A stretch of DNA of 64,000 nt from Candidatus Dechloromonas phosphoritropha. GTDB taxonomy: Bacteria; Pseudomonadota; Gammaproteobacteria; Burkholderiales; Rhodocyclaceae. The stretch spans positions 62,001-126,000 of the forward strand of contig JADKGN010000005.1 of NCBI GenBank assembly GCA_016722705.1, given 5' to 3'. Below the pieces are notes generated by a model. It ran no database searches. It saw only the letters and a program-made list of their open reading frames with translations, and was not told where the DNA came from. The position numbers and the translations under genes were made by a program. Positions 56,706 through 64,000 of the stretch are shown here, piece after piece (positions within the stretch are counted from its first letter, which is position 1; each line of letters begins with the position of its first letter).

Positions 56706-57017
56706 ATGAGCAACTGGAAACTGATCTGCCCGCTGGAAGACATTCCGCAACTCGGCTCGCGCATCGTCAAGCCGACGATAGGCGCCGACATCGCCATCTT
56801 TCGCACTAGCAGCGACGAGGTCTTCGCACTGCACGACAAATGCCCGCACAAGGGCGGGCCGCTGTCGCAGGGCATCGTCCATGGCAAGCGTGTCACCTGC
56901 CCGTTGCATGGCTGGAACATCGGCCTTGATCACGGCCAGGCGGTCGCACCAGATGTCGGGTCGTGCACAAGGTTTGAAGTGAAAGTGGAGGGTGGCGAGG
57001 TATTCCTTTCCGTCTGA
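56706..57017 (+). CDS. nirD: Nitrite reductase small subunit, Rieske type
   Basis: The 103-residue product MSNWKLICPLEDIPQLGSRI has a complete Rieske cluster site, CPHKGGPLSQG and CPLHGWNIGLD, unlike NirD proteins that have lost these ligands. It assists NirB. CGAGGATAGAACC precedes the start. It lies between nirB and the nitrate transporter in one direction. Confidence 0.94.
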   Translation: MSNWKLICPLEDIPQLGSRIVKPTIGADIAIFRTSSDEVFALHDKCPHKGGPLSQGIVHGKRVTCPLHGWNIGLDHGQAVAPDVGSCTRFEVKVEGGEVFLSV

Positions 57018-57092
57018 CGAGAGCAGCGGCTGGCCTAGCAGCAGGTCGCTCGTGAAACGACCGCTATCGCGGTCAAACTGGAGAAAGTAACA

Positions 57093-58307
57093 ATGGACAA
57101 GAAATCATTCCTCAAGGCCGGCCATACGCCGACGTTGCTAGTGGCCTTCCTCTACTTCGACCTCGCCTTCATGGTCTGGGTCATTCTTGGCCCGCTCGGG
57201 GTCGGCATCGCCAAGGAACTCGGCCTGTCGCACGCCGAAAAGGGCCTGATGGTGGCCACGCCAGTGCTGGCTGGCGCGCTTCTGCGCATCGTCATGGGCA
57301 TTCTGGTCGATCGCCTGTCGCCAAAAAAGGCGGCTATCATCGGTCAGGTCGTCGTCATCACGGCGATGGCATATGCCTGGCTGGCGGGTGTCCACTCCTA
57401 TGCCGAGGTGTTGATCCTCGGTGTTTTCCTCGGGGTTGCCGGGGCCTCATTCGCTGCCGCGCTGCCACTGGCCTCGCGCTGGTATCCGGCCGAGCACCAG
57501 GGCACGGCGATGGGCATCGCCGGCGCCGGCAACTCGGGCACCGCGCTGGCCGCCCTGTTTGCCCCCGGACTGGCTGCCGCTTTCGGCTGGACCAACGTCT
57601 TCGGCATCGTGCTGATCCCGCTACTCATAGTTCTGGTCGCCTTCGTCTTCATGGCCAAGGATGCGCCCGATGCGCCGCCGCCCAAGACGCTGGCCGAGTA
57701 CATGAAGGTGCTCAAGGACAAGGACGCCTGGTGGTTCATGTTTTTCTACTCGGTGACTTTCGGCGGCTTTGTTGGTCTGGCTTCGTCGCTGGTCATCTAC
57801 TTCAACACGCAATATGGCCTCGATCCGGAAACTGCCGGCTTCTTCACAGCCGGCTGCGTCTTCGCCGGTTCGCTGGTGCGCCCGATCGGCGGCAATGTCG
57901 CCGACCGTGTCGGGGGCGTCAAGTCGCTGACCGTCATGTACATCTTTGCCGCGATCTTCCTCGCCATCGTCAGCTTCGGTCTGCCGCAGGCATGGATGGC
58001 ACTGGCTGCCTTTGTCGGCGCGATGCTGGCTCTCGGCATGGGCAACGGCGCGGTGTTCCAGTTGGTACCACAGCGCTTCAAGAAGGAGATTGGCGTCATG
58101 ACCGGGCTGGTCGGCATGGCCGGCGGCGTCGGCGGCTTCTACCTGGCTTACAGCCTCGGTTATTCCAAGCAACTGACTGGTACGTACCAGTCCGGCTTCC
58201 TGATTTTTGCCGCACTCGCCGTGCTTGCACTGGTCGGGCTTACCGGGGTCAAAACCCGCTGGCGCACTACCTGGGGTGCCAGCCACCTGACGGCCGCCAG
58301 GATCTGA
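57093..58307 (+). CDS. Nitrate/nitrite transporter of the MFS (NarK/NasA) family
   Basis: The 404-residue membrane protein has twelve predicted helices and the nitrate-porter signatures GVAGASFAAALPLASRWYPA and LALGMGNGAVFQLVPQRF, with an arginine (LLRIVMG) in helix 2. It imports nitrate for assimilation. CTGGAGAAAGTAACA precedes the ATG. A terminator separates it from the kinase gene. The symbol nasA is used for this transporter in some genomes and for the reductase in others, so none is given. Confidence 0.93.
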   Translation: MDKKSFLKAGHTPTLLVAFLYFDLAFMVWVILGPLGVGIAKELGLSHAEKGLMVATPVLAGALLRIVMGILVDRLSPKKAAIIGQVVVITAMAYAWLAGVHSYAEVLILGVFLGVAGASFAAALPLASRWYPAEHQGTAMGIAGAGNSGTALAALFAPGLAAAFGWTNVFGIVLIPLLIVLVAFVFMAKDAPDAPPPKTLAEYMKVLKDKDAWWFMFFYSVTFGGFVGLASSLVIYFNTQYGLDPETAGFFTAGCVFAGSLVRPIGGNVADRVGGVKSLTVMYIFAAIFLAIVSFGLPQAWMALAAFVGAMLALGMGNGAVFQLVPQRFKKEIGVMTGLVGMAGGVGGFYLAYSLGYSKQLTGTYQSGFLIFAALAVLALVGLTGVKTRWRTTWGASHLTAARI

Positions 58308-58323
58308 CGTAGAGTTGCGGGGC

Positions 58324-58354
58324 GGGGTAGCCAGATGGCTTCCCCACTTTTTTT
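58324..58354 (+). terminator. Terminator after the nitrate transporter gene
   Basis: GGGGTAGCC (58324-58332) pairs with GGCTTCCCC (58337-58345), with one T-T mismatch and an AGAT loop, followed by ACTTTTTTTC. The kinase gene starts 15 bp later, so it depends on readthrough or another promoter. Confidence 0.85.
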
Positions 58355-58368
58355 CTGCGGACCATGCC

Positions 58369-60057
58369 ATGCCATTGCAAGTCGCTGTCGGCTACGCCTC
58401 GCTGACCGGCCCGCGCGAGCGGAATGAGGATTTTTGCGGTCTCGCCACTCCCGATGGCCAGGAGCTTGAAAACAAGGGAATCATCGCCGCCGTCGCCGAC
58501 GGCATCGGCGGCCACAAGGGCGGCCGCGAGGCAGCGGAATATAGCGTGCGCGGCCTGCTCGCCGATTACTACGCGACGCCCGATACCTGGAGCGTGCCGC
58601 GCGCCATCGAGACGGTGACGACGGCGCTCAATCGCTGGGTCATCGCCGAAGCGAGCCGCAACGCCGAACTGGCCGGCATGGCGACGACGCTGTCGGCGCT
58701 GGTCCTGCGCGGTCGACGCTATTACACGGCGCATATCGGGGACAGCCGGATCTGCCGGATGCAGGAAGGGCGGCTGGCCGCGCTGACCGTCGACCACACC
58801 TGGGAACACCCGGAACTCAAGAACGTCCTGTCGCGCGCCGTTGGCCTCGACTCGCGCGTGCTGATGGACTTCGCCGACGGTGAGCTGGTCTTGAACGATC
58901 GCTTCCTGCTGGTTTCCGACGGCGTCTGGGGCGTGCTGCCCAATGCGCTGATGGCCGAAGTTCTGCTCGACCATCCCGAGCCGCAGGCAGCCGCCGCCGC
59001 CCTGAGCAGTCTGGCTCTGGCACACGGCGGGCACGACAACGCAACGGCGGTCGTCATCGACGTGCTGGCCCTGCCGCGGGCGAGCCTGCGCGACAGCCTC
59101 GAGAGTGCCGCCAGCCTGCCCCTGCCGCATCGCCTCAGGGTCGGGCACGAAATCGACGGGCTGATTGTCGAGGAAGTGCTGCATGATGCCCGCGAGACGC
59201 TGCTCTATCGCGTGCGCAACCTGCGCAATGGCCAACAGCTCGTGCTCAAGACGCTGCAGCCGACGCTGCAAGGCGATGCCGGCGCCAGCGCCGCGCTGCT
59301 GATGGAAGAATGGCGGACGCGACGGGTGCTTTCTCCTTGCTTTCCGCAGGTTGTGCCGTCCGATGAAAGAAGCGGTCTGTACTACCTGATGACCTGGCAC
59401 GCCGGCGCCACGCTGCAGGCGCGGCTCGATGCCGATCAGCATTTTCCGGTCGGTGATGTCGTGCGCTTTGGCATCGCGCTGCTCAAGGGCATTGCCGCGC
59501 TGCACCGGCTCGATATCGTGCATCGCGACATCAAGCCCGACAATGTTCATCTCGGGCAGGATGGCGCGTTGCGCATCCTCGACCTCGGTGTTGCGATCAG
59601 CCTTGGTGAGCGCAAGGCCGACGACCCCGTCGCCCAGGCCGGAACGCCATCGTACATGGCGCCCGAACTCCTTGCAGATGCGCCGCCGGCGCCGGGCTTC
59701 GATCTTTACGCCGCAGGTGTTACGCTCTACCACCTGCTTACCCGCAAGTACCCTTATGGCGAAATCGAACCCTTCCAGAAGCCGAAATTCGGCGAACCCG
59801 TCCGACCGACCCGCTGGCGCCCGGAAATTCCTGGCTGGCTCGAGAACATCCTGCTTAAGGCCGTCGCGCGCGAGGCGCAGGACCGCTTCGAAACTGCCGA
59901 GGAATTTCTGCTGGCGCTCGAGCGCGGCTCCAGCCGGCCGCTCGCGGCACCCAGCCGGCGGCCGCTGGTCCAGCGCAATCCGCTCATGCTGTGGAAGATC
60001 GTCGCCGCCGCTTCGCTCGCGGTCAACTTTGTTTTGTTGCTCAAAATTCTGCGCTAG
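58369..60057 (+). CDS. Bifunctional PP2C phosphatase / Ser-Thr protein kinase with C-terminal anchor
   Basis: The 562-residue fusion has a PP2C phosphatase domain (residues about 5-240: RERNEDFCGL, AAVADGIGGHKGGREAAE, MATTLSALVL, YYTAHIGDSRICRM, LLVSDGVWG, GHDNATAVVI) and a Hanks-type kinase domain (about 265-520: HRLDIVHRDIKPDNVHL, ILDLGVAISL, GTPSYMAPELLADAP). The usual DFG is DLG. A final helix (WKIVAAASLAVNFVLLLKIL) anchors it. A similar fusion lies among the nitrate assimilation genes of Pseudomonas aeruginosa, so a role in regulating this pathway is plausible. Targets are unknown. Confidence 0.92.
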   Translation: MPLQVAVGYASLTGPRERNEDFCGLATPDGQELENKGIIAAVADGIGGHKGGREAAEYSVRGLLADYYATPDTWSVPRAIETVTTALNRWVIAEASRNAELAGMATTLSALVLRGRRYYTAHIGDSRICRMQEGRLAALTVDHTWEHPELKNVLSRAVGLDSRVLMDFADGELVLNDRFLLVSDGVWGVLPNALMAEVLLDHPEPQAAAAALSSLALAHGGHDNATAVVIDVLALPRASLRDSLESAASLPLPHRLRVGHEIDGLIVEEVLHDARETLLYRVRNLRNGQQLVLKTLQPTLQGDAGASAALLMEEWRTRRVLSPCFPQVVPSDERSGLYYLMTWHAGATLQARLDADQHFPVGDVVRFGIALLKGIAALHRLDIVHRDIKPDNVHLGQDGALRILDLGVAISLGERKADDPVAQAGTPSYMAPELLADAPPAPGFDLYAAGVTLYHLLTRKYPYGEIEPFQKPKFGEPVRPTRWRPEIPGWLENILLKAVAREAQDRFETAEEFLLALERGSSRPLAAPSRRPLVQRNPLMLWKIVAAASLAVNFVLLLKILR

Positions 60058-60069
60058 GGCGAGGTGGGA

Positions 60070-61284
60070 ATGAGTTTCGCGCCAAGGTCAACGCTCGGGC
60101 AGATCCCGTCGGGGGTCTGGGTGCTCGGCATCGTCAGCCTGCTGATGGATATCTCGTCGGAGATGATCCATAGCCTGTTGCCGCTGTTCATGGTTACCAC
60201 GCTTGGCGCGAGCGCGCTGGTGGTCGGGCTGATCGAAGGGCTGGCCGAGGCGACAGCGCTGATCGTCAAGGTTTTCTCGGGGGCGCTCAGCGACTACCTT
60301 GGCCGGCGCAAGGGGCTGGCGGTCTTCGGCTACGCGCTGGGGGCGCTGACCAAGCCGGTTTTCGCGCTGGCTTCCGGCACTGGCATCGTCCTCGCCGCCA
60401 GGCTGCTTGACCGTGTCGGCAAAGGGGTGCGCGGTGCGCCGCGCGACGCGCTGATCGCCGACATCGCGCCGCCGCAGGTGCGCGGCGCGGCGTTCGGCCT
60501 GCGCCAGTCGCTCGATACGGTCGGCGCCTTCGTTGGTCCGCTTCTCGCTACCGGCCTGATGTTGCTGTGGGCCGACGATTTCCGGTTGGTGTTCTGGGTC
60601 GCCGTGATTCCCGGCCTGCTCGCCGTCGCCCTCCTCTGGCTCGGCGTTCGGGAACCTGACAAGCCGGCCCCGGAAAGACGCAGCAACCCCATCCAACGCG
60701 ACAATCTGCGCCGTATGGGCGCTGCCTACTGGTGGGTTGTCGGGGTCGGCGGCCTGTTCGCCCTGGCCCGCTTCAGCGAGGCCTTTCTCGTCCTGCGCGC
60801 GCAGCAGATTGGCATCGCGCTGGCGCTGGTTCCGCTGGTCATGGTCGTCATGAACATCGTCTACGCGCTCGCGGCCTATCCCTTCGGCAAGCTCTCCGAC
60901 CGCGTCAGTCATTCCCGCCTGCTTGCCGGCGGGCTCATTGTGCTCATCGCCGCCGATCTGGTGCTGGCCGCCAGCAGTCACTGGAGCGCCCTGCTCGGCG
61001 GGGTGGCGCTGTGGGGCATCCACCTCGGCATGACGCAAGGCCTGCTGGCGACGATGGTCGCCGATACCGCGCCGGCCGACCTGCGCGGGACGGCGTTCGG
61101 TTTCTTCAATCTGGTCAGCGGGCTGGCCATGCTGGTGGCCAGCCTGGTTGCCGGTCTGCTCTGGGATTCCTTGGGCGCGGCGTTCACCTTTTATGCCGGC
61201 GTGGCCTTCTGTCTGGTGACGCTGGCGGCACTCGCCTGGCGTCCCGCCGGCGCACGGCAAACCCCTGCCCGAAGGGAAGCCTGA
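60070..61284 (+). CDS. MFS transporter, substrate unknown
   Basis: The 404-residue protein has about eleven to twelve helices and MFS-type loops (GALSDYLGRRKGLAVFGYAL, DRVGKGVRGAPRDALIADIA, AYPFGKLSDRVSHSRLL). The start SLLMDISSEMIHSLLPLFMV belongs to a distinct subgroup of efflux-like permeases, different from NarK. GAGGTGGGA precedes the ATG at 60070. It lies 12 bp after the kinase gene and 3 bp before the CbiX-like gene, so it is likely co-transcribed. Confidence 0.85.
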   Translation: MSFAPRSTLGQIPSGVWVLGIVSLLMDISSEMIHSLLPLFMVTTLGASALVVGLIEGLAEATALIVKVFSGALSDYLGRRKGLAVFGYALGALTKPVFALASGTGIVLAARLLDRVGKGVRGAPRDALIADIAPPQVRGAAFGLRQSLDTVGAFVGPLLATGLMLLWADDFRLVFWVAVIPGLLAVALLWLGVREPDKPAPERRSNPIQRDNLRRMGAAYWWVVGVGGLFALARFSEAFLVLRAQQIGIALALVPLVMVVMNIVYALAAYPFGKLSDRVSHSRLLAGGLIVLIAADLVLAASSHWSALLGGVALWGIHLGMTQGLLATMVADTAPADLRGTAFGFFNLVSGLAMLVASLVAGLLWDSLGAAFTFYAGVAFCLVTLAALAWRPAGARQTPARREA

Positions 61285-61287
61285 TCC

Positions 61288-61659
61288 ATGGCCACCGCGC
61301 TGATCCTCTTCGCCCACGGCGCCCGCGACCCGGAATGGGCAAATCCGCTGCGTCGCATGCAGGCGGCGGTTCGCCGGCGCGCGGGTGATGTTCCGGTCGA
61401 ACTGGCCTTTCTGGAATTCATGCCGCCGACGCTGCACGATTGCGCGACCGCGCTGGTATCCGGCGGCGCTGGGAAAATTATCGTGATACCGATGTTCATC
61501 GCCCAGGGCGGGCATCTCAAGCGCGACGTGCCGGTAATGCTCGACCGGTTGCGGTCGACCTGGCCGGAAGTGCAATTTTCGCTGAGCGCGGCCATCGGCG
61601 AGAATGAAACTGTCGTCCAGGCCATCGCCGCGGCGGTGCTCGAGGCAGCCGCCCTGTAG
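61288..61659 (+). CDS. CbiX/SirB-type chelatase, short form
   Basis: The 123-residue single-domain protein MATALILFAHGARDPEWANP has the family histidine H10 in FAHGARD, and H76 in FIAQGGHLKRDVPVML. Such proteins insert iron or cobalt into sirohydrochlorin. Next to nirB, whose product needs siroheme, ferrochelation is the more likely role (inference from context). It starts 3 bp after the MFS gene. Confidence 0.85.
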   Translation: MATALILFAHGARDPEWANPLRRMQAAVRRRAGDVPVELAFLEFMPPTLHDCATALVSGGAGKIIVIPMFIAQGGHLKRDVPVMLDRLRSTWPEVQFSLSAAIGENETVVQAIAAAVLEAAAL

Positions 61660-61820
61660 CTTGCCGGGTGAGCAGGCAGGCCGACCGGACACGTACTCCC
61701 GCCGCCGTCGTCGCATCCGGAGTGGCCGGAAGCAGAGATTTTGCCGTCCCTTGACCGGGACGCTTGCATTTTTCGCGAACACGAGGCTAATGTGCTTGGC
61801 ACAAACTTACCGAGGCATTG

Positions 61821-63761
61821 ATGTTCGTCGTCCCTGGAAAGCTTTCGCGCAAGATAGTCGGGATGCTGTCCGTCTTCTTTCTGGTGGCCCTCGCGGCGAT
61901 CGGCATGACGCTCTACCTCTCCTGGCAACTCGAGGGCGTGGCGGCAGCGATCAACGACGCTGGCAGCCAGCGCATGCGCGCCTATCGCATGGTCCACATG
62001 ATGTCGCATGGGCTAGCAGGCAGGCAGGACGCTGCCGGGTTCGTAACTCGCCTACGGGCCGAAATCGAGGGCTTCGACCAAGTGCTGCTCGATCTGCGCC
62101 GGGGTGATCCATCGCGACCCATGGCGCCCCCGCGCGATGACGAAGTCGGGAAACGGCTGCTCGCCGTTGAGGATTTCTGGTATCAGGCAATCCGTCCTTT
62201 GGTTGCTGGCTTTCTCAGCCAGGTGCCGGATCGGCGCCGGGTGGCCGTCGAGCGCTTAGATAGCCAGGTGGAAGATTTCGTCGGGAATATCAACGACCTC
62301 GTGCTGGCGATGGAACAAAGCTATGCCGCGAACACCAATCTCCTGCGCTCGGTGCAGGCGGCGCTGGTGCTGATGGCCGGCCTGGGGACGGCAGTCCTTA
62401 TCTGGTTCTTCAATCAGCAGGTAATCCGCCCGGTCAACGAATTGCATGCCGGCATCCGGCGAATGGGAGAGAGTGACCTCGGAGTTCGCGTTCCGGTCGG
62501 GAGTGACGATGAATTCGGCGGTCTGGCGAACGGCTTCAACGAGATGGCCGAACATCTGCAGGCTGCCTACAGTACGCTCGAGGAACGCGTGGTGGCGGAA
62601 ACGCGGAGTCTGGGTGAGCGCAACCGGGAACTGGGCATCCTATACGAAATAACCGCCGTTCTCAGCGAGCCAGTGCCGATTGAGGCGCTGTGCCAGGGGT
62701 TCCTCAGCCGGATCCGTGCGGCGCTGGGGGCCGATGCCGGCGCCGTGCGCCTCTACGCCGCCGATACCGAGAAGCTCTACCTGATGACCCATGAAGGCCT
62801 GTCTGCGGAATTCGTCGCCCGCGAGTCGGAAATGGATTGCGGCGACTGCCTGTGTGGCGATGTCATCGATACCGGGATGCCGGTCGCCTTCGACACGGTC
62901 AACCCGCCGCCCGGCATGAAGTTGCGCACCTGCATCCGCGAGGGCTTCGCTTCCGTGACGGCCTTTACCGTGCAGTACGACCGGCAGCGGATCGGGGTTT
63001 TCAATCTCTACTTCCGGCAGGCGCATCCCGTTTCGGCGCAGGAGGTGAATCTCCTCGAAACCCTTGGCCGGCATCTTGGCGTGGCCATCGAAAACCAGCG
63101 GCTGCGCTTGCGCGAGAAGGATCTGGCGGTTTCCGAGGAGCGCAACCTCCTGGCCCAGGAACTGCACGACTCGATCGCCCAGGGGCTCGCCTTCCTCAAT
63201 ATTCAAGCCCAGTTGCTGCAGGATTCGCTCAACAAGCAGGATGTCGAGGAAGCAAGCGGCACCGTGGCGCAACTGCGGGCCGGCATCCAGGAAAGCTATG
63301 ACAAGGTCCGCGAGCTGCTGGTCCACTTCCGCACCCGGATGCACCAGACCGATCTCGATTCCGCCATCGTGGCGTCCCTGGCGAAGCTGGAGGACCAGAC
63401 CGGCGTCGCGGTGCGCTTCGATCGCTCGGGCAACGGCCTGCCGCTGCTGCCTGAAAGCCAGATTCAGGTCATGCACATCGTTCAGGAATGCCTGTCCAAC
63501 ATCCGCAAGCATGCCCGCGCCGCGACCGTCAAGGTGATCGTCAGACGTAGTCGGGAAGGCATGCATATCGAGGTTGCCGATGACGGTGTCGGATTTGACC
63601 CGGAAACCGATCCCGCGGTATTGTCCGACCGCCATGTCGGGCTCAAGATAATCAGGGAAAGGGCGCGCCGCGTGGGCGGTCAGTGCCAGGTGAAATCGGT
63701 GACGGGGGAGGGCACGCTTGTGTCGCTGTGGCTGCCCCGGCAACAAAGAGAGGCTGCATAA
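61821..63761 (+). CDS. narX: NarX-type nitrate/nitrite sensor histidine kinase
   Basis: The 646-residue kinase has two transmembrane helices (about 10-35 and 175-197) enclosing a periplasmic domain that begins with the P-box-like INDAGSQRMRAYRMVHMMSH. A HAMP linker, a GAF-like module with the cysteine cluster MDCGDCLCGDVI, a HisKA_3 dimerisation domain (RNLLAQELHDSIAQGLAFLN, phosphorylated H), and an ATPase domain (VQECLSNIRKHARAATVKVI) follow. The ATG at 61821, behind CGAGG, was chosen over a TTG one codon earlier. narL follows directly. No narGHI genes are visible. Confidence 0.92.
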   Translation: MFVVPGKLSRKIVGMLSVFFLVALAAIGMTLYLSWQLEGVAAAINDAGSQRMRAYRMVHMMSHGLAGRQDAAGFVTRLRAEIEGFDQVLLDLRRGDPSRPMAPPRDDEVGKRLLAVEDFWYQAIRPLVAGFLSQVPDRRRVAVERLDSQVEDFVGNINDLVLAMEQSYAANTNLLRSVQAALVLMAGLGTAVLIWFFNQQVIRPVNELHAGIRRMGESDLGVRVPVGSDDEFGGLANGFNEMAEHLQAAYSTLEERVVAETRSLGERNRELGILYEITAVLSEPVPIEALCQGFLSRIRAALGADAGAVRLYAADTEKLYLMTHEGLSAEFVARESEMDCGDCLCGDVIDTGMPVAFDTVNPPPGMKLRTCIREGFASVTAFTVQYDRQRIGVFNLYFRQAHPVSAQEVNLLETLGRHLGVAIENQRLRLREKDLAVSEERNLLAQELHDSIAQGLAFLNIQAQLLQDSLNKQDVEEASGTVAQLRAGIQESYDKVRELLVHFRTRMHQTDLDSAIVASLAKLEDQTGVAVRFDRSGNGLPLLPESQIQVMHIVQECLSNIRKHARAATVKVIVRRSREGMHIEVADDGVGFDPETDPAVLSDRHVGLKIIRERARRVGGQCQVKSVTGEGTLVSLWLPRQQREAA

Positions 63762-64000
63762 ATGGGAGAAAAAATCCGGGTCCTGATCGTCGACGATCAC
63801 GCCCTCTTTCGCAGTGGTGTCAAATCGCTCCTGCAGCGGCATCCGGAATTCGACGTGGTGGACGTGGCGGGTGACGGCCTCGAGGGTGTCAAACGGGCAA
63901 AGTTCCTAAAACCTGATGTCGTGCTGCTTGACATCAACATGCCGGGCATTCCCGGCCTTGATGCCTTGCGCCTCATCGTCGAGGAGGTGCCGGAAACTCA
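63762..64000 (+). CDS. narL: NarL-type response regulator (cut by window end)
   Basis: The visible 79 codons encode the start of a receiver domain: IRVLIVDDHALFRSGVKSLL with the acidic pair, and KPDVVLLDINMPGIPGLDAL with the phosphoacceptor aspartate (about residue 58). The start codon is separated from the narX stop by less than one base pair, so the two are coupled. The DNA-binding domain is beyond the window. Confidence 0.92.
   Translation, partial: MGEKIRVLIVDDHALFRSGVKSLLQRHPEFDVVDVAGDGLEGVKRAKFLKPDVVLLDINMPGIPGLDALRLIVEEVPET

Overview
The window is chromosomal DNA of a betaproteobacterium, most likely from the Rhodocyclales (a Dechloromonas/Azonexus-like relative). This placement is an inference from the 16S gene, the order dnaX-ybaB-recR and petABC-sspAB, and the respiratory gene set; no database search was possible. 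The lifestyle implied is a facultative respirer: high-affinity cbb3 oxidase under FNR-type control, cytochrome bc1, proton-translocating transhydrogenase, and nitrate assimilation under NtrC/sigma-54-type promoters with a NarX/NarL-type sensor pair next to it.

Layout. 1-1770: a 40-bp perfect palindrome, then a divergent pair made of a CoiA-like zinc-ribbon/nuclease protein and an unassigned membrane protein. 2025-13180: core metabolism, with dut, a COG3146-type acyltransferase, a frameshifted GIY-YIG gene, tpx, pntAA-pntAB-pntB, aceK, and two isocitrate dehydrogenases (monomeric and dimeric). 13181-21114: an accessory patch. An IS4-family element is itself split by an IS3-family element. Next come an HNH gene that looks like an integron cassette, an FAD oxidoreductase with a DUF488 gene, an IS30 copy carrying an amber codon, the 3' half of a tRNA-Thr gene, a thioredoxin-like gene, and a 5'-truncated YeeE/YedE gene. 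21115-31189: a LuxR-type regulator, a type-2 3-hydroxyacyl-CoA dehydrogenase, then ccoI-ccoS, ccoNOQP, ccoG-ccoH and a DUF3149 gene. 31282-34676: a tonB-like gene cut in two by an IS21-family element whose own istA carries an amber codon. 34677-38779: a Nudix hydrolase, tRNA-Thr(UGU), an IclR regulator, a ParA-like ATPase and an IS630 element inserted at the parA stop codon. 38825-44464: tRNA-fMet and a complete rrn operon (16S, tRNA-Ile, tRNA-Ala, 23S, 5S). 44505-51063: SRP RNA, dnaX-ybaB-recR, petABC, sspAB. 51089-64000: the nitrate assimilation locus (nasA-type reductase, nirBD, nitrate transporter, PP2C/protein-kinase fusion, MFS transporter, CbiX-like chelatase) and narX/narL, with narL cut by the window end.

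How the parts work together. NirB and the nitrate reductase need NAD(P)H, molybdenum cofactor and siroheme; the small CbiX-type protein fits the siroheme supply. CcoI/CcoS/CcoG/CcoH mature the oxidase encoded between them, and cytochrome bc1 feeds it. AceK has its classical target, the dimeric Icd with its phosphorylatable serine context, only 2.7 kb away, while the monomeric isozyme lies between them.

Most notable: four insertion sequences whose pre-insertion sequences can be reconstructed (one nested pair, one exact tonB reconstruction); two transposase genes each broken by a single in-frame TAG; two perfect sigma-54 promoters plus a perfect NtrC palindrome in the nitrate locus; and a 10-mer (TGCGGTCGAC) present eight times. 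No clearly new defence or biosynthetic system was identified; the best candidate for an undescribed unit is the divergent pair at 131-1770.
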